From the NCBI GenBank assembly GCA_958427355.1, contig CAUACA010000014.1:1-54179 (forward strand): DNA of 54,179 nucleotides. Reading direction: 5' to 3'. Position 1 is the stretch's first letter. Every line of letters begins with the position of its first letter. The translations under genes and the position numbers were made by a program. The notes beneath the pieces are model-generated. The model made no database searches, was not told where the DNA came from, and saw only the letters and a program-made list of their open reading frames with translations. Source of the stretch: an uncultured Collinsella sp. Its GTDB lineage: Bacteria > Actinomycetota > Coriobacteriia > Coriobacteriales > Coriobacteriaceae. This document shows, in pieces, positions 45,282 to 54,056 of the stretch.

Positions 45282-45968
45282 ATGGCACTTACCACTGCGA
45301 GCAGCAAGCTGCGTTCGACGATCCTATTCAACTCAAAGGATGAGCAGGTGCTCTTCAAGCGCTCCAGCGCTGACCTCGCCGCCGCAAGGGGTCTAACCCC
45401 GTCTGCGCTCCTAGCGAGGCTTCCCATGGAGCAGCTGACGAGCTCGGATCTAGGCAGGTGGGCCGCGCAGCTCATCTATGCTGAGGATGGGAGCTGTCTC
45501 GACGCCTTCGAGGGCATGTTCGAGGACTGGAGCGCAATCCAGCCAGAAAATGATTGCCGCGACGTCATCAAAGGCTTTTTTGATTACTGTCATGAAGCAA
45601 GGATCTGCATCGACACCACGAGCGAGCGCGTTCATCATCTCCGCACTAACTGGGACAGCATTTGCCTCATTATGGAAGAGGCTGCAAAGATGCCCGAGTG
45701 CAACCTCGACGCACGTATCCAGGCTAAGACCGGCCGTGAACTCGAAACTACCCTGCAAGACCCTACAGCGTTGCTCGCCGTTACACCTTTGGTCTCATAC
45801 ATTCTCAACGCATGGGAGCACATCAAGGACTATTCCTGCACTTACCGTGCTCTGCTCGATTTCGCCAACATCGGCAGATCATCCCGCAAGGGATACAGCG
45901 AGCCCGCAGAAGCTCGAATCAGCCTTCTGCACCTTATCGACGAATACGAGAAGAAAGGGGCTAATTAG
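45282..45968 (+). CDS. Element-encoded protein of unknown function
   Basis: 228 aa with an excellent ribosome site (GAGGAGG, 7 nt before the ATG) and a TATACT box about 35 nt upstream. It is predicted largely helical and has no transmembrane segment or signal peptide. A conserved-looking N-terminal stretch (KRSSADLAAARGLTPSALLARLP) resembles a short DNA-binding/ribbon or HTH segment, and four cysteines are scattered through the middle. It is the first gene after the integrase. Possible roles, all inferred, include a transcription regulator or excision/maintenance accessory protein. Confidence 0.55.
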   Translation: MALTTASSKLRSTILFNSKDEQVLFKRSSADLAAARGLTPSALLARLPMEQLTSSDLGRWAAQLIYAEDGSCLDAFEGMFEDWSAIQPENDCRDVIKGFFDYCHEARICIDTTSERVHHLRTNWDSICLIMEEAAKMPECNLDARIQAKTGRELETTLQDPTALLAVTPLVSYILNAWEHIKDYSCTYRALLDFANIGRSSRKGYSEPAEARISLLHLIDEYEKKGAN

Positions 45969-46000
45969 TCGATAAGACCATTTTACAAACAAGCACCCGA

Positions 46001-46033
46001 CTCCTCTCACTGTCGCCAAACATCGAAGAGGAG
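46001..46033. promoter_or_regulatory. Inverted repeat upstream of the Xis-like gene
   Basis: CTCCTCT (46001-46007) and AGAGGAG (46027-46033) flank a 19-nt spacer 28 nt before the ATG. Possible regulator site or transfer-related repeat. Confidence 0.35.
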
Positions 46034-46060
46034 CCGAGCGCCCTACTAAAGGAGTTTATC

Positions 46061-46303
46061 ATGCATCTTGCAGATGACCCCAAGACCGACGCCATCTCCG
46101 CAGGCATCAACCTGCGCCATGTCGGCACCAAGCGCATCATGAGCCGCCTGGACGTTCAGATCCTCACCGGCATCGGACAATCCAGCGCCATCAAGCTCAT
46201 GAAGTCCACCCACCACTGCTTTAGCATCGCCAACCAGTACTTCGTCATGGAAGAGGACCTGTTCGACTACTTCCACAAGCTGGCAGAGGGGGCGAGCGAG
46301 TAA
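46061..46303 (+). CDS. Small winged-helix/excisionase-like DNA-binding protein
   Basis: 80 aa with AAAGGAG 8 nt before the ATG. The segment LDVQILTGIGQSSAIKLMKS followed by NQYFVMEEDLFDYFHKL has the spacing of an excisionase (Xis-type MerR-like) helix-turn-helix. Small proteins of this kind direct excision and often regulate the element's transfer genes. The stop overlaps the ATG of the next gene (TAATG), so the two are translationally coupled. The fold is a moderate-confidence reading, not a clear family match. Confidence 0.65.
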   Translation: MHLADDPKTDAISAGINLRHVGTKRIMSRLDVQILTGIGQSSAIKLMKSTHHCFSIANQYFVMEEDLFDYFHKLAEGASE

Positions 46304-47199
46304 TGCAGCGCCCGAACGTCAATCCCCTCGTCTTCGAGCTTGATGTGCTCGACGAGCACGTCCACGCCCTTCAGGAAGACAAACCCATCGCCTCCTTCGG
46401 GCTCGACGCACTCAACAGCATCCTCGGCGGTGTCTACCCCGGGCTCAACTACGCAATCGGGACCGCCCCGGGCAAGGGCAAGACGACACTGGCACTCCAG
46501 GAGGCCGACAAGCTCGCGGCAGACGGGCACCCGGTAATCTACGTTTCCGCCGAGCTTCCCGCGCACAAGCTGATCGAGAAGAGTCTGGCGCGTCTCAGCG
46601 ACGGCAAAGTCGCGTTGTCCGAGGTCTCCAGCTGCGCGACCCAGAATCACCCTAAGCACACGACTTTCGAGGCTGCACTCGACAAATATCGCACCCAGAT
46701 CGCCCCCAATCTCTGCATCACCGGCCCGCTCAACACCGTGGAGCTCTCCAACCTCGTCGGGCTGGTAACACGCGAGCGCGGCGAGGTCCCCATCGTCTTC
46801 ATTGACTACCTCCAGCTCCTCGCCTGCGGCGTCACGGCGGACCAGCAGTTCATCGACGAGCGATTGGCTATCACAGCATGCGTGAAGGGCCTCCGCGAAA
46901 TCTCGAACCTCTATGGCTCTCCCGTCATCGCACTGAGCTCGACCACTCGCAAGTCCTATGATTCCGGGAAGTCGGCCAGGCCCAACCTCGCCATGTTCGG
47001 TGGTTCCTCCGCTGTCGAGTACGGCTTTGACTCGGTGCTCTACCTCGCCGATGACAATGACAAGCCCGAGTGGCCCTACGAGTCTCCCGCAACCGGCACG
47101 CCCCTCAAGCTCGTCGCCCTCAAGAACCGCTACGGCACGCTGGGCGAGTCCCGACTCGACTTCGACGGTGCGCGCGCCACCTTCCACGACAGGGGCTAG
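46303..47199 (+). CDS. DnaB/RecA-like ATPase of the element
   Basis: 298 aa, only the ATPase core of a DnaB-type helicase. Walker A GTAPGKGKTT at residues 53-62, ISAELP-type H1a region (VYVSAELPAHK), Walker B VPIVFIDYLQLL near 163, and the DnaB-type arginine finger region SSTTRKSYDSG. No primase-binding N-terminal domain is present. It may act in replication of the excised circle, in loading at the transfer origin, or as a RepA-like protein; this is inferred. It is sandwiched in the coupled operon between the Xis-like protein and MobC, 3 nt before the latter. Confidence 0.82.
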   Translation: MQRPNVNPLVFELDVLDEHVHALQEDKPIASFGLDALNSILGGVYPGLNYAIGTAPGKGKTTLALQEADKLAADGHPVIYVSAELPAHKLIEKSLARLSDGKVALSEVSSCATQNHPKHTTFEAALDKYRTQIAPNLCITGPLNTVELSNLVGLVTRERGEVPIVFIDYLQLLACGVTADQQFIDERLAITACVKGLREISNLYGSPVIALSSTTRKSYDSGKSARPNLAMFGGSSAVEYGFDSVLYLADDNDKPEWPYESPATGTPLKLVALKNRYGTLGESRLDFDGARATFHDRG

Positions 47200-47202
47200 C
47201 CC

Positions 47203-47547
47203 ATGCGTGGCAAAGCCAAGACCGCGCATATAAACGTCCGCATGACCGAGGAGGAGCGTGCCGCCATCACGGTGCGCTCCTCCTCTTTTGGTATGGCCCC
47301 ATCGACGTTCATGCGCGAAGCCGCCCTCCTCATCGATGAGAAGCCCGTCAGGATCGCCGACGAGGCGACGCTGCGGCAGCTTCTTCATCAGATGAAGAAG
47401 CAGGGCGGAAACCTCAACCAGGCCGTTCTCACCGCAAACGCCTATGGCGTGGATACGCAGACGGCCCAACAGCTCGCGGAGGCCGTCCGTCTGGTATCGA
47501 GCACGGCCTCGCAGCTATCGAACCTCATCTCCAAGAATCGAGAATGA
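47203..47547 (+). CDS. mobC: MobC-family relaxosome protein
   Basis: 114 aa. The N-terminus has a ribbon-helix-helix pattern (AHINVRMTEEERAAITVRSSSFG) and the family signature GGNLNQ near residue 68. MobC proteins bind and melt the transfer origin beside the relaxase. The gene starts 3 nt after the ATPase stop and its stop overlaps the coupling-protein ATG (ATGA). Confidence 0.9.
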   Translation: MRGKAKTAHINVRMTEEERAAITVRSSSFGMAPSTFMREAALLIDEKPVRIADEATLRQLLHQMKKQGGNLNQAVLTANAYGVDTQTAQQLAEAVRLVSSTASQLSNLISKNRE

Positions 47548-49466
47548 TCATGAAAACCAAGATGCCCACAGCGCTCATATCATCTCTTCTCCTAGCGATC
47601 CTCGCATGCCCCGTCCTCGCCGTCCCCGTCGACGATTTCGTCGCCGGGACACCGTTAGGCGCGGCTGCGATTCCGTCGTCGTTCGGCGTGGATACCGTCC
47701 TCGGCTGGTGGCTCACGGGTGCGTTCACTGCTTGCCCGCTCGGAACCCTGCTGACCTTCCTCCTCGCCTTTTGCATCTGCGCTCTCATCGCCTACTCGAC
47801 CACCCTCAACGCGAGGGCCGAGGACGGCGGCGTGCTCGGCGACGCCCACGTCAAGACGGGTCGCGAGGTCATAAAAGGGTCCATGACCTGGGACGGCTCG
47901 ACGAATCCCTCGTCACGTGGGTTCGTCTATGGGTTCACCAAGTATCACGGCAAACCCTGCTATCTCTACGAGCCCAAGAAGATGGCCTTCGTGTCAGGGG
48001 CCACCGGGTCAGGTAAGAGTCGCTTCCTCTATCTCCCCTCAATCGACCTGCTCAGCTACGGCGGCGCTTCCAACGGATCCGAGCCCGCGACTCTAATCGT
48101 CTCCGACGTGAAAAACGAGCTCATAGAACTCACGGGCGACGAGCTGGCCCGTCGCGGCTATCGCGTCCTGCTTCTCGACACGCAGCACCCCTATAGGGGA
48201 CAGAGGTTCAACCCGCTCAAGCAGGTGCTCGACCTCCATGCCGAGGGACGCGACCAGGAGGCCGAGCAGGCGGCGGACGCCATCGCGGAGCTCGTGGTGC
48301 AGGACGACGAGAAAGACAAGGGCTCGCACTGGACCGCCTCGGCCAGGGGCCTGCTCTCGGCCCTGGTCCTGCTGGTCTCCATGTCCGACGAGTGTCCCGA
48401 GGAATCAAAGCACCTCGCGACCGTCTGCGAGGTCCTGGACCGCGGCACCGAGGCCGAGGGAGACGACCCGTCCGAGCCCCTGAAGGCCGTCTTCCGCGCT
48501 CTGCCGAGCGGCCACCCCGCCAAGGGCAGGGCGTCGCAGTTCGTCTCCTCGGGCGGCAACGAGCTCAGGAGCATCCTCTCGACGCTCAAGGTCGCCCTGC
48601 GCCCGTTCTCCTCCGCCCCGGTCGCCTGGATGACCTCCGGCTCCGACATCGACCCGCACACGGTACTCACGGAGAAGAGCGCCGTCTTCCTCCACGTGCT
48701 CGACGAGGGCTCACCCTACAACTGCATCGCGGCGATATTCCTCTCGCAGCTCTGGGCTTCGGTCCAGGCGGTCGCGGACGCGAACGGCGGCAGGCTCCCC
48801 CGTCCCGTGCAGATACTCGGCGACGAGTGGGGCAACCTCCCCCGCGTCGAGTGCCTGCCCGCCCTCCTCAGTCTGGCGCGCAGCTACGGCACGTTCTGGG
48901 TCGGCGCGACGCAGGCCGTATCCCAGCTCAATAAGTATGGCGAGAGAGACGGCCGCAGGAAGATCCTCGCGAACTGCGGGGTCAAGATTGCGATGAAGCT
49001 CGCCGAGGAGGAGGACCGCCGGTACTTCACCGAGCTCATCGGCAAGACCACGCGCCACACGCAGGGCACGAGCAACGGCAGGGCCGCATCGGGCACGTCC
49101 TCCTCGACGTCCTACAGCGAGAGCGCCGACGACGTGATACACCCCTGGGAGTGGCGCGACATGGCCCCGGACCGGGACGGGATCATCGTCGTGAAGCACG
49201 CGGACAACGGTATGCCCGCATGTCGAGCCGGAGTCTTCCGCTCCCCCGTCACCGACTGCACCAACACGCCCACGGGGGAGCACTTCGACCTCGGGACCCC
49301 CGAGCACGAGGCGGAGAACCGTCGCGCCTACCAGCGCCGCCTCGACGAGTCAGCTGCTGGGAAGATGCGCGAGGAGGCCTCGACCTGGTGCCCAAAGTGG
49401 CCCGAGCCGGAGAAGAAGAACGGGAGCAAGCCGGGCGGCAAATTCAGCGGGCTCTCGCTCGACTAG
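47544..49466 (+). CDS. VirD4/TraG-type coupling protein (T4CP)
   Basis: 640 aa. Two N-terminal transmembrane helices (about residues 8-25 and 55-85) anchor it. The cytoplasmic hexameric ATPase follows: Walker A SGATGSGKS (residues 151-159), Walker B VQILGDEWGNLP near 425 and the QAVSQL/ANCGVKIAMKL region typical of TraG/VirD4 motor domains. It brings the relaxosome to a helper's secretion channel. Overlap with mobC and an 11-nt spacing to the relaxase make this one transcription unit. Confidence 0.92.
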   Translation: MIMKTKMPTALISSLLLAILACPVLAVPVDDFVAGTPLGAAAIPSSFGVDTVLGWWLTGAFTACPLGTLLTFLLAFCICALIAYSTTLNARAEDGGVLGDAHVKTGREVIKGSMTWDGSTNPSSRGFVYGFTKYHGKPCYLYEPKKMAFVSGATGSGKSRFLYLPSIDLLSYGGASNGSEPATLIVSDVKNELIELTGDELARRGYRVLLLDTQHPYRGQRFNPLKQVLDLHAEGRDQEAEQAADAIAELVVQDDEKDKGSHWTASARGLLSALVLLVSMSDECPEESKHLATVCEVLDRGTEAEGDDPSEPLKAVFRALPSGHPAKGRASQFVSSGGNELRSILSTLKVALRPFSSAPVAWMTSGSDIDPHTVLTEKSAVFLHVLDEGSPYNCIAAIFLSQLWASVQAVADANGGRLPRPVQILGDEWGNLPRVECLPALLSLARSYGTFWVGATQAVSQLNKYGERDGRRKILANCGVKIAMKLAEEEDRRYFTELIGKTTRHTQGTSNGRAASGTSSSTSYSESADDVIHPWEWRDMAPDRDGIIVVKHADNGMPACRAGVFRSPVTDCTNTPTGEHFDLGTPEHEAENRRAYQRRLDESAAGKMREEASTWCPKWPEPEKKNGSKPGGKFSGLSLD

Positions 49467-49476
49467 GGAGGCGAAC

Positions 49477-50415
49477 ATGACGGCGATAAAGCAGACGAGC
49501 GTTTGCAGCGAGAAGCACCTCGCGAGACTCAGGGATTACCTCTCCTGGGACCGCGACAAGGCGCTCGCCCACGGCACGCAGAACATCATCGACGATGACC
49601 ACTGGTTTCAGGAGATGGCAGACACGAGGGCGGCCATGGGGCACGACAGGCCAGGCAAGGCCGGTGCCAAGTGTACCTACATGCAGCACCAGATACTCGG
49701 GTTCCTCCCAGACGAGTGCGACCTCAACGGCGGGAAGATGACGCCGGAGCTGTGCATGCGCTATGCGAGGGAGTACGTGGCCGAGCGCTACCCCAACCAG
49801 GAAGTCGTGATGGTGCTGCACCGCGAGCGCTGCCGCGCGGACGCCACCGACCGCTACGCCGTGCACCTCGGCATCAACCGCAGTGATCTGGAAACCGGCC
49901 GAAGGCTCGACGAGGGCCCCGCCCGAAAGGCGGCGGCATCACGCGTGAAGACCGTCCGTACCCTGGACGAAAGGTACGGCCTCAGGCAGCTTGAGCGCGG
50001 CAAGGCCAACTCGCGCGTCCACGCGAGGCAACCCGGCACGGAAGAGCGCGACATGGCCCGAAAGGGGCAGGCCGAGCGCTCGGAGAACGCCCGCGTCCGC
50101 GTCGCGGTCGCCCGCCGGATCGAGGAGGTCGGGCGCATGCGCGACTGCCCTGACCGGATGGGCGAGCTTGAGCGGCGGCTCAGGCGGGACGGCATCGAGC
50201 TCGCCAAGTCCAAGGGCGGGAGCCTCCAGTACCGCTTCCGCTCGAAGTCGCTCGGGGCCGTGAGGAAGGTCAACGGCGGAAGGCTCGGTTTCGCCGTCGA
50301 CCGCTCGACCGGCATCACCGTCTGCTTCACGCTGCGCGGGATAGCGACGGCGATGCGGGCGTTCTGGGAGCTTGAGCGCAGGGCGCTGGAGAATCAGAAC
50401 GGGCGCGACGACTGA
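49477..50415 (+). CDS. Divergent relaxase (PF03432-like)
   Basis: 312 aa. The middle region aligns with the relaxase/mobilization nuclease family by pattern: YMQHQILGF (His71), MTPELCMRYAREYVAERYP, VVMVLHRER (His115) and RYAVHLGINRSD. In the canonical motif two metal His residues occupy H-x-H; here the first position is Ala128 and only His130 remains, and the THxD motif reads LHRER. An N-terminal Tyr21/YLSW may be the nicking tyrosine. C-terminal residues are basic. The metal site appears altered, so it may be weak, helper-dependent or an outlier family. AGGGAGG upstream. Confidence 0.78.
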   Translation: MTAIKQTSVCSEKHLARLRDYLSWDRDKALAHGTQNIIDDDHWFQEMADTRAAMGHDRPGKAGAKCTYMQHQILGFLPDECDLNGGKMTPELCMRYAREYVAERYPNQEVVMVLHRERCRADATDRYAVHLGINRSDLETGRRLDEGPARKAAASRVKTVRTLDERYGLRQLERGKANSRVHARQPGTEERDMARKGQAERSENARVRVAVARRIEEVGRMRDCPDRMGELERRLRRDGIELAKSKGGSLQYRFRSKSLGAVRKVNGGRLGFAVDRSTGITVCFTLRGIATAMRAFWELERRALENQNGRDD

Positions 50416-50423
50416 GCTCTTGG

Positions 50424-50450
50424 GGCCGGGACGCAACAGGCGTCCCGGCC
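50424..50450 (+). terminator. Terminator of the mobilization operon
   Basis: Perfect 10-bp stem GGCCGGGACG/CGTCCCGGCC, loop CAACAGG, followed by TTTTCTTTTA. Confidence 0.9.
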
Positions 50451-50455
50451 TTTTC

Positions 50456-50876
50456 TTTTAGCCCTTCGGCGAGAGCGACCTCGGAGCGGTTCGCCGCCCC
50501 GCCGCAGGCGGGCAAGATGATTCCGTGCAACGGAATCCATATCTTGCCTGCACGGAGCGAGCCGGTTGCTGAGGCAACGCGAGCCCGGGCAGGTGAGCGA
50601 CGGTTGAGCCGACGCCGAGGAGACGCGACCCATGGGGAGCGTCGTACGACGGCGCTCGGCGACCCGACGCGAGAGGCCCCGCCCGGCGACCACGGCGGAG
50701 CGATGGCGACTTCTGGAAGCCATCGAGCGCAGCCGTTCGCCGGGTGGGGCCGGTGTGAGCGGAGGCGGACGAAACGCGACCCTGGGGAGCGTTGCCAGGG
50801 AGCCGCAGCGAGAGCGACGCCGCGCGTCGCGGGGGTCCCGCCCATAAGCGGGACCCATCGGCCGCAAGGCCGATTG
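50456..50876. other. Hairpin-dense non-coding segment between relaxase and R-M gene
   Basis: No credible gene, but many stems: a two-part hairpin (50512-50518/50541-50547 around 50520-50525/50531-50536), twin hairpins 50622-50643 and 50773-50793, a 15-bp inverted repeat (50675-50689/50737-50751), a GGGTCCCGC/GCGGGACCC stem (50833-50856) and ATCGGCC/GGCCGAT (50857-50874). Candidate transfer or single-strand origin, or structured RNA. Confidence 0.55.
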
Positions 50877-53702
50877 CTACGCCCCGACCCTCTCGGCGTA
50901 CAAGTTGAAGAGGTGGGCGACAATCTTCTCCTCGTCTCCGCCGAAATCAACGCCATAGGCGGCCTCAACGGCAGTGTCGAGCGCCTTGTGCGCAGCCATC
51001 AGCTCGGGGAAGAACGTTTCGTTCTTTGGATCGTACATGTCCGCGAGCGTCGCACCCTCTTGGGCGTCACGGGCATCGAGCACGGCCTGGGCGCAGCGCT
51101 CGACTTCCTCGCGTTGGGATTCCGCGGGCTCGGGCCAGACGAAGTTGTTGTAGTCAATACCGGCCGAGTACTGATAATCATCTTTCAGTCTTCCGGTCAC
51201 GACCCTAACCCATGCATTATGAAATTGGGACTGCAACACCCCATATTGATAGAGAGTTGCATTTGGGATAAGACGAACTTTATTGCTACAAAAGACCTCA
51301 GCATCGACGAACCCCATTGGGATGTATCGCCTTCGGCTTGATGAAACCTCTGGTATCAAAATTGAATCTGTATCCGACAGGATTTCAGTTCCAAAATGGG
51401 CAGGGCGCTCCGCAGCCTTAACGGTCTGACTTCTCTTGCTCTTGAGCCGATACCGGCGTACCGCTTCAACCCTTTCCCTGCATTTAGGCAGATTCTTTAG
51501 CTCATCCCAATTTGCGTTCCCAAGCCATAAACACCAACGGCTTTTGCCACGGATAAATTCTTGTGATCCAAGCCACTTGTGAAAGAATTTCTCTGCACCA
51601 GGTTCACTTTGCAAGAATTCGATTTTCTGCTCATCAGTGAAAAGGTAATTGCCGTCGTCTATAGGCTGGGAGCCTATTCCCATTTCTGGAACATCTGATA
51701 ATGGCTTACTTCTGCTGTAGACAAAAACGTCCGGAGCGTCTTTCAGATACGCATTGATTCGAGCCGTGTGAATCTGTTCTTCGTCGCTGTCCGGGGTCGC
51801 GTGGTAGAAGAGCGTCTTGGTCCCCGACTCGCGGGAGAACCCGACGATGACACAGAACACGTGTGCCTTGTCCGCGGCCTCGTTGTCCCACCTGAACGTG
51901 TTGTGCGCGAAGTCGATGTGGATACCCAGGTCGTACAGGGGTTTCCAGAGGTTGGCGACCTGCTCGCCCTGACATATCGAGTTGGTCGAGACCAGGGCGC
52001 AGCGCGTGCGCTTCCCTTGCGTGAACCTCGCGGCCTTCATGTACCAGGCCCCGCAGTAGTCGATGTTGCCCGCGTTCTTCGCGCCGTCGAAGACCTCAAG
52101 GAGCTCCGCCTTCTGCTCCTTGGACTGGTTGCGAGCCCCAAGGAAAGGCGGATTGCCCACGAGGTACGTGAGGTCGTCGGGGAACACCTCGGACCAATCG
52201 GTCTTGAGGGCGTTGCCCTCATGGAGGTTGCTGAGACTCCTGAGCGGCAGGAAGTCGAAGTCGTAGTCGACGTATATCTCCTGCGTCTTTCGGAGCATCT
52301 GCTCCTCGGTGATCCAAAGGGCGGTCTTAGCGACCGAGACGGCGAAGTCGTTTATCTCGATGCCGTACAGCTGGTCCAGGGACACGCGGACAGGGCTGTC
52401 CTGCGCAACGACGAGGGACGTCTGCCCCGCATTGCCGGTCTCCTCGCTGAGCTCGTCCTCGATGATTCGGTTCTCGATGGTGCGCAGCTGCCGGTACGCC
52501 TCGGTAAGGAAGTTGCCCGAGCCGCATGCCGGGTCGCCGATGGTGATGGAGGCCACCTTGTCGTGTAGCCTCGCCAGGGCCTGCTTGCGCTTGGCAGCTG
52601 TCTTCTCGCCCTCGGCCTCGTGCAGTTCGTCCCACAGCTCGTCGAGGAAGAGCGGCTTGAGGCAGCGCTCGATGTTCTCGACGCTCGTGTAGTGCATGCC
52701 CCCGGCGTGGCGCGTCTCGGGGTTCAGCGTGCCCTCGAACACGCCGCCGAAGATGACGCCCGAGATCTCGCGCCAGTCGAAGTCCTGGGACGCGTCGGTG
52801 ATGGCCTCGAGGATCTCCGGGGTCATCTGCGGAACGATGATGGAGGAGTCGGAGAACAGACCGCCGTTCACGTAGGGGAAGGTCGCGAGATCCTCGTCCA
52901 TGTACTCGTCCCTCTGCTCTAGGGGCGTGTCGATCGTCTCAAACAAATCGACCAGTTTTCGGCGGAGCTTCGCGGGGTCTCCCTCGCAGTACCTGCCAAA
53001 CGCCTGGTGCGATTGCAGGAGGTCGGCGTCCTCGGCGTAGAGCAGAAAGATGATTCGGGTGATGAGCACGTTGAGCGAGCGCTGCTCCTCCTGCGCGCGC
53101 TCGTCCTTCTCCTCGATGTGGTGGTACTGCTTGGCGAGGGCATCGTAGAGCCTGGAGACGTAGGCCCCGGCCTCGATGGAGAGCTGCTGCTCCTTGTGCA
53201 GGCGGCTCGTCTCATTGGATGTCAGGAAGGAGAGAAGGTACAGGCTGTCCGGGAGCTCTTCGAGGGAGAACTCCTGCACGGTGTCCTCGGGCCGCTCGTT
53301 GTCGAGGTCGTAGAGGCGGAAGGTCCCGAAGTTGCACGTCATCACCCAGCGGGGGCGCTCGGAGTACGGCAGGTGCCGCGCGTACCACATGGCCTGCTGG
53401 AGCGGCGTCTCCATGCCGCCGTTCCTGGGTTCTGGCTTGTCGAGGTCGATGCCCCACGACTTCTGCTCGCACAGGAAGTTGTGGTCGGAGACGAACACGT
53501 CGATGCGGCGGCCTCTCACCTTGCGCTCGAAGTCGACGAAGCTGTCTATGGTGTTGGACGGGATGCCCAGGACGTTGATGAGCAGGTCGACCCAGAACTT
53601 CTGCGTATCCTGCTGCTCGTTGTTGGAGCCTGCGGGGATGGCACCGAGGCGCTTCTTCCACCGTTTGACGAACTCCTTTGCCTCTTTCTTGCTGGCAGGC
53701 AT
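50877..53702 (-). CDS. MmeI-like type IIL restriction-modification enzyme
   Basis: 941 aa, matching MmeI-type proteins in size and order. The N-terminal PD-(D/E)XK nuclease has Asp68, Glu79 and Lys81 (RIDVFVSDHNFLCEQK). A helical linker (about 170-370) leads to an adenine N6 methyltransferase with motif I DPACGSGNFL (Asp390) and motif IV NPPFLG (Asn517). A target-recognition domain (about 640-845) and a C-terminal helical segment follow. It would cut unmodified DNA about 20 nt from its site and methylate one strand of self DNA, alone, as defence cargo. The minus orientation puts it against the mobilization operon. The recognition domain is markedly AT-richer than the rest. Confidence 0.92.
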   Translation of the reverse strand: MPASKKEAKEFVKRWKKRLGAIPAGSNNEQQDTQKFWVDLLINVLGIPSNTIDSFVDFERKVRGRRIDVFVSDHNFLCEQKSWGIDLDKPEPRNGGMETPLQQAMWYARHLPYSERPRWVMTCNFGTFRLYDLDNERPEDTVQEFSLEELPDSLYLLSFLTSNETSRLHKEQQLSIEAGAYVSRLYDALAKQYHHIEEKDERAQEEQRSLNVLITRIIFLLYAEDADLLQSHQAFGRYCEGDPAKLRRKLVDLFETIDTPLEQRDEYMDEDLATFPYVNGGLFSDSSIIVPQMTPEILEAITDASQDFDWREISGVIFGGVFEGTLNPETRHAGGMHYTSVENIERCLKPLFLDELWDELHEAEGEKTAAKRKQALARLHDKVASITIGDPACGSGNFLTEAYRQLRTIENRIIEDELSEETGNAGQTSLVVAQDSPVRVSLDQLYGIEINDFAVSVAKTALWITEEQMLRKTQEIYVDYDFDFLPLRSLSNLHEGNALKTDWSEVFPDDLTYLVGNPPFLGARNQSKEQKAELLEVFDGAKNAGNIDYCGAWYMKAARFTQGKRTRCALVSTNSICQGEQVANLWKPLYDLGIHIDFAHNTFRWDNEAADKAHVFCVIVGFSRESGTKTLFYHATPDSDEEQIHTARINAYLKDAPDVFVYSRSKPLSDVPEMGIGSQPIDDGNYLFTDEQKIEFLQSEPGAEKFFHKWLGSQEFIRGKSRWCLWLGNANWDELKNLPKCRERVEAVRRYRLKSKRSQTVKAAERPAHFGTEILSDTDSILIPEVSSSRRRYIPMGFVDAEVFCSNKVRLIPNATLYQYGVLQSQFHNAWVRVVTGRLKDDYQYSAGIDYNNFVWPEPAESQREEVERCAQAVLDARDAQEGATLADMYDPKNETFFPELMAAHKALDTAVEAAYGVDFGGDEEKIVAHLFNLYAERVGA

Positions 53703-53770
53703 ACCGGACCTCCTGCGTCGTCGTCACTTTCGGACAATTTTAAGGGGTAAAAGCCCTCTTCCAAGCGGAA

Positions 53771-53850
53771 GGGCGAGTTTTCGACGGTCCACGGTGTCGC
53801 AGGGTCCCAGGCGAAACCCGAAGACGCCGGGGGCTGTTGGAAACTCGCCC
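53771..53850. repeat. Long inverted repeat at the right end (1)
   Basis: GGGCGAGTTT (53771-53780) and AAACTCGCCC (53841-53850), perfect 10-bp arms. Confidence 0.75.
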
Positions 53851-53872
53851 ATCTCACAGCAACGCCACCCTA

Positions 53873-53941
53873 GGTTTTCAACGCTTTCCATGGCCGAAGG
53901 GCTTCTTATAAGCCCGTAGGCTGTGGAAAGGGTTGAAAACC
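53873..53941. repeat. Long nested hairpin at the right end (2)
   Basis: GGTTTTCAAC/GTTGAAAACC (53873-53882/53932-53941), CTTTCCA/TGGAAAG (53884-53890/53924-53930) and GGGCTT/AAGCCC (53899-53904/53910-53915) stack into one interrupted stem. Confidence 0.82.
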
Positions 53942-53949
53942 GGATATTT

Positions 53950-54024
53950 GGGTGAAATATCGGAGTGAAATATGTAGGCGAGCTGTTTTCATCATAGAAC
54001 TTTCTTTCACCCCTTTTTCACCCC
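53950..54024. promoter_or_regulatory. Candidate integrase arm-binding sites, right end
   Basis: GGGTGAAAT (53950), GGAGTGAAAT (53962), TTTCACCCC (54005) and TTTTTCACCCC (54014-54024) echo the left-end motifs. Confidence 0.45.
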
Positions 54025-54056
54025 TCTATCGTCTATTTAGCCTTATCTATACAGAA

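Noticed and set aside
50517..51341. A 274-residue plus-strand frame across the hairpin-dense segment
   Set aside because: It overlaps the C-terminus of the MmeI-like gene, has low-complexity Arg/Gly composition and no start signal.
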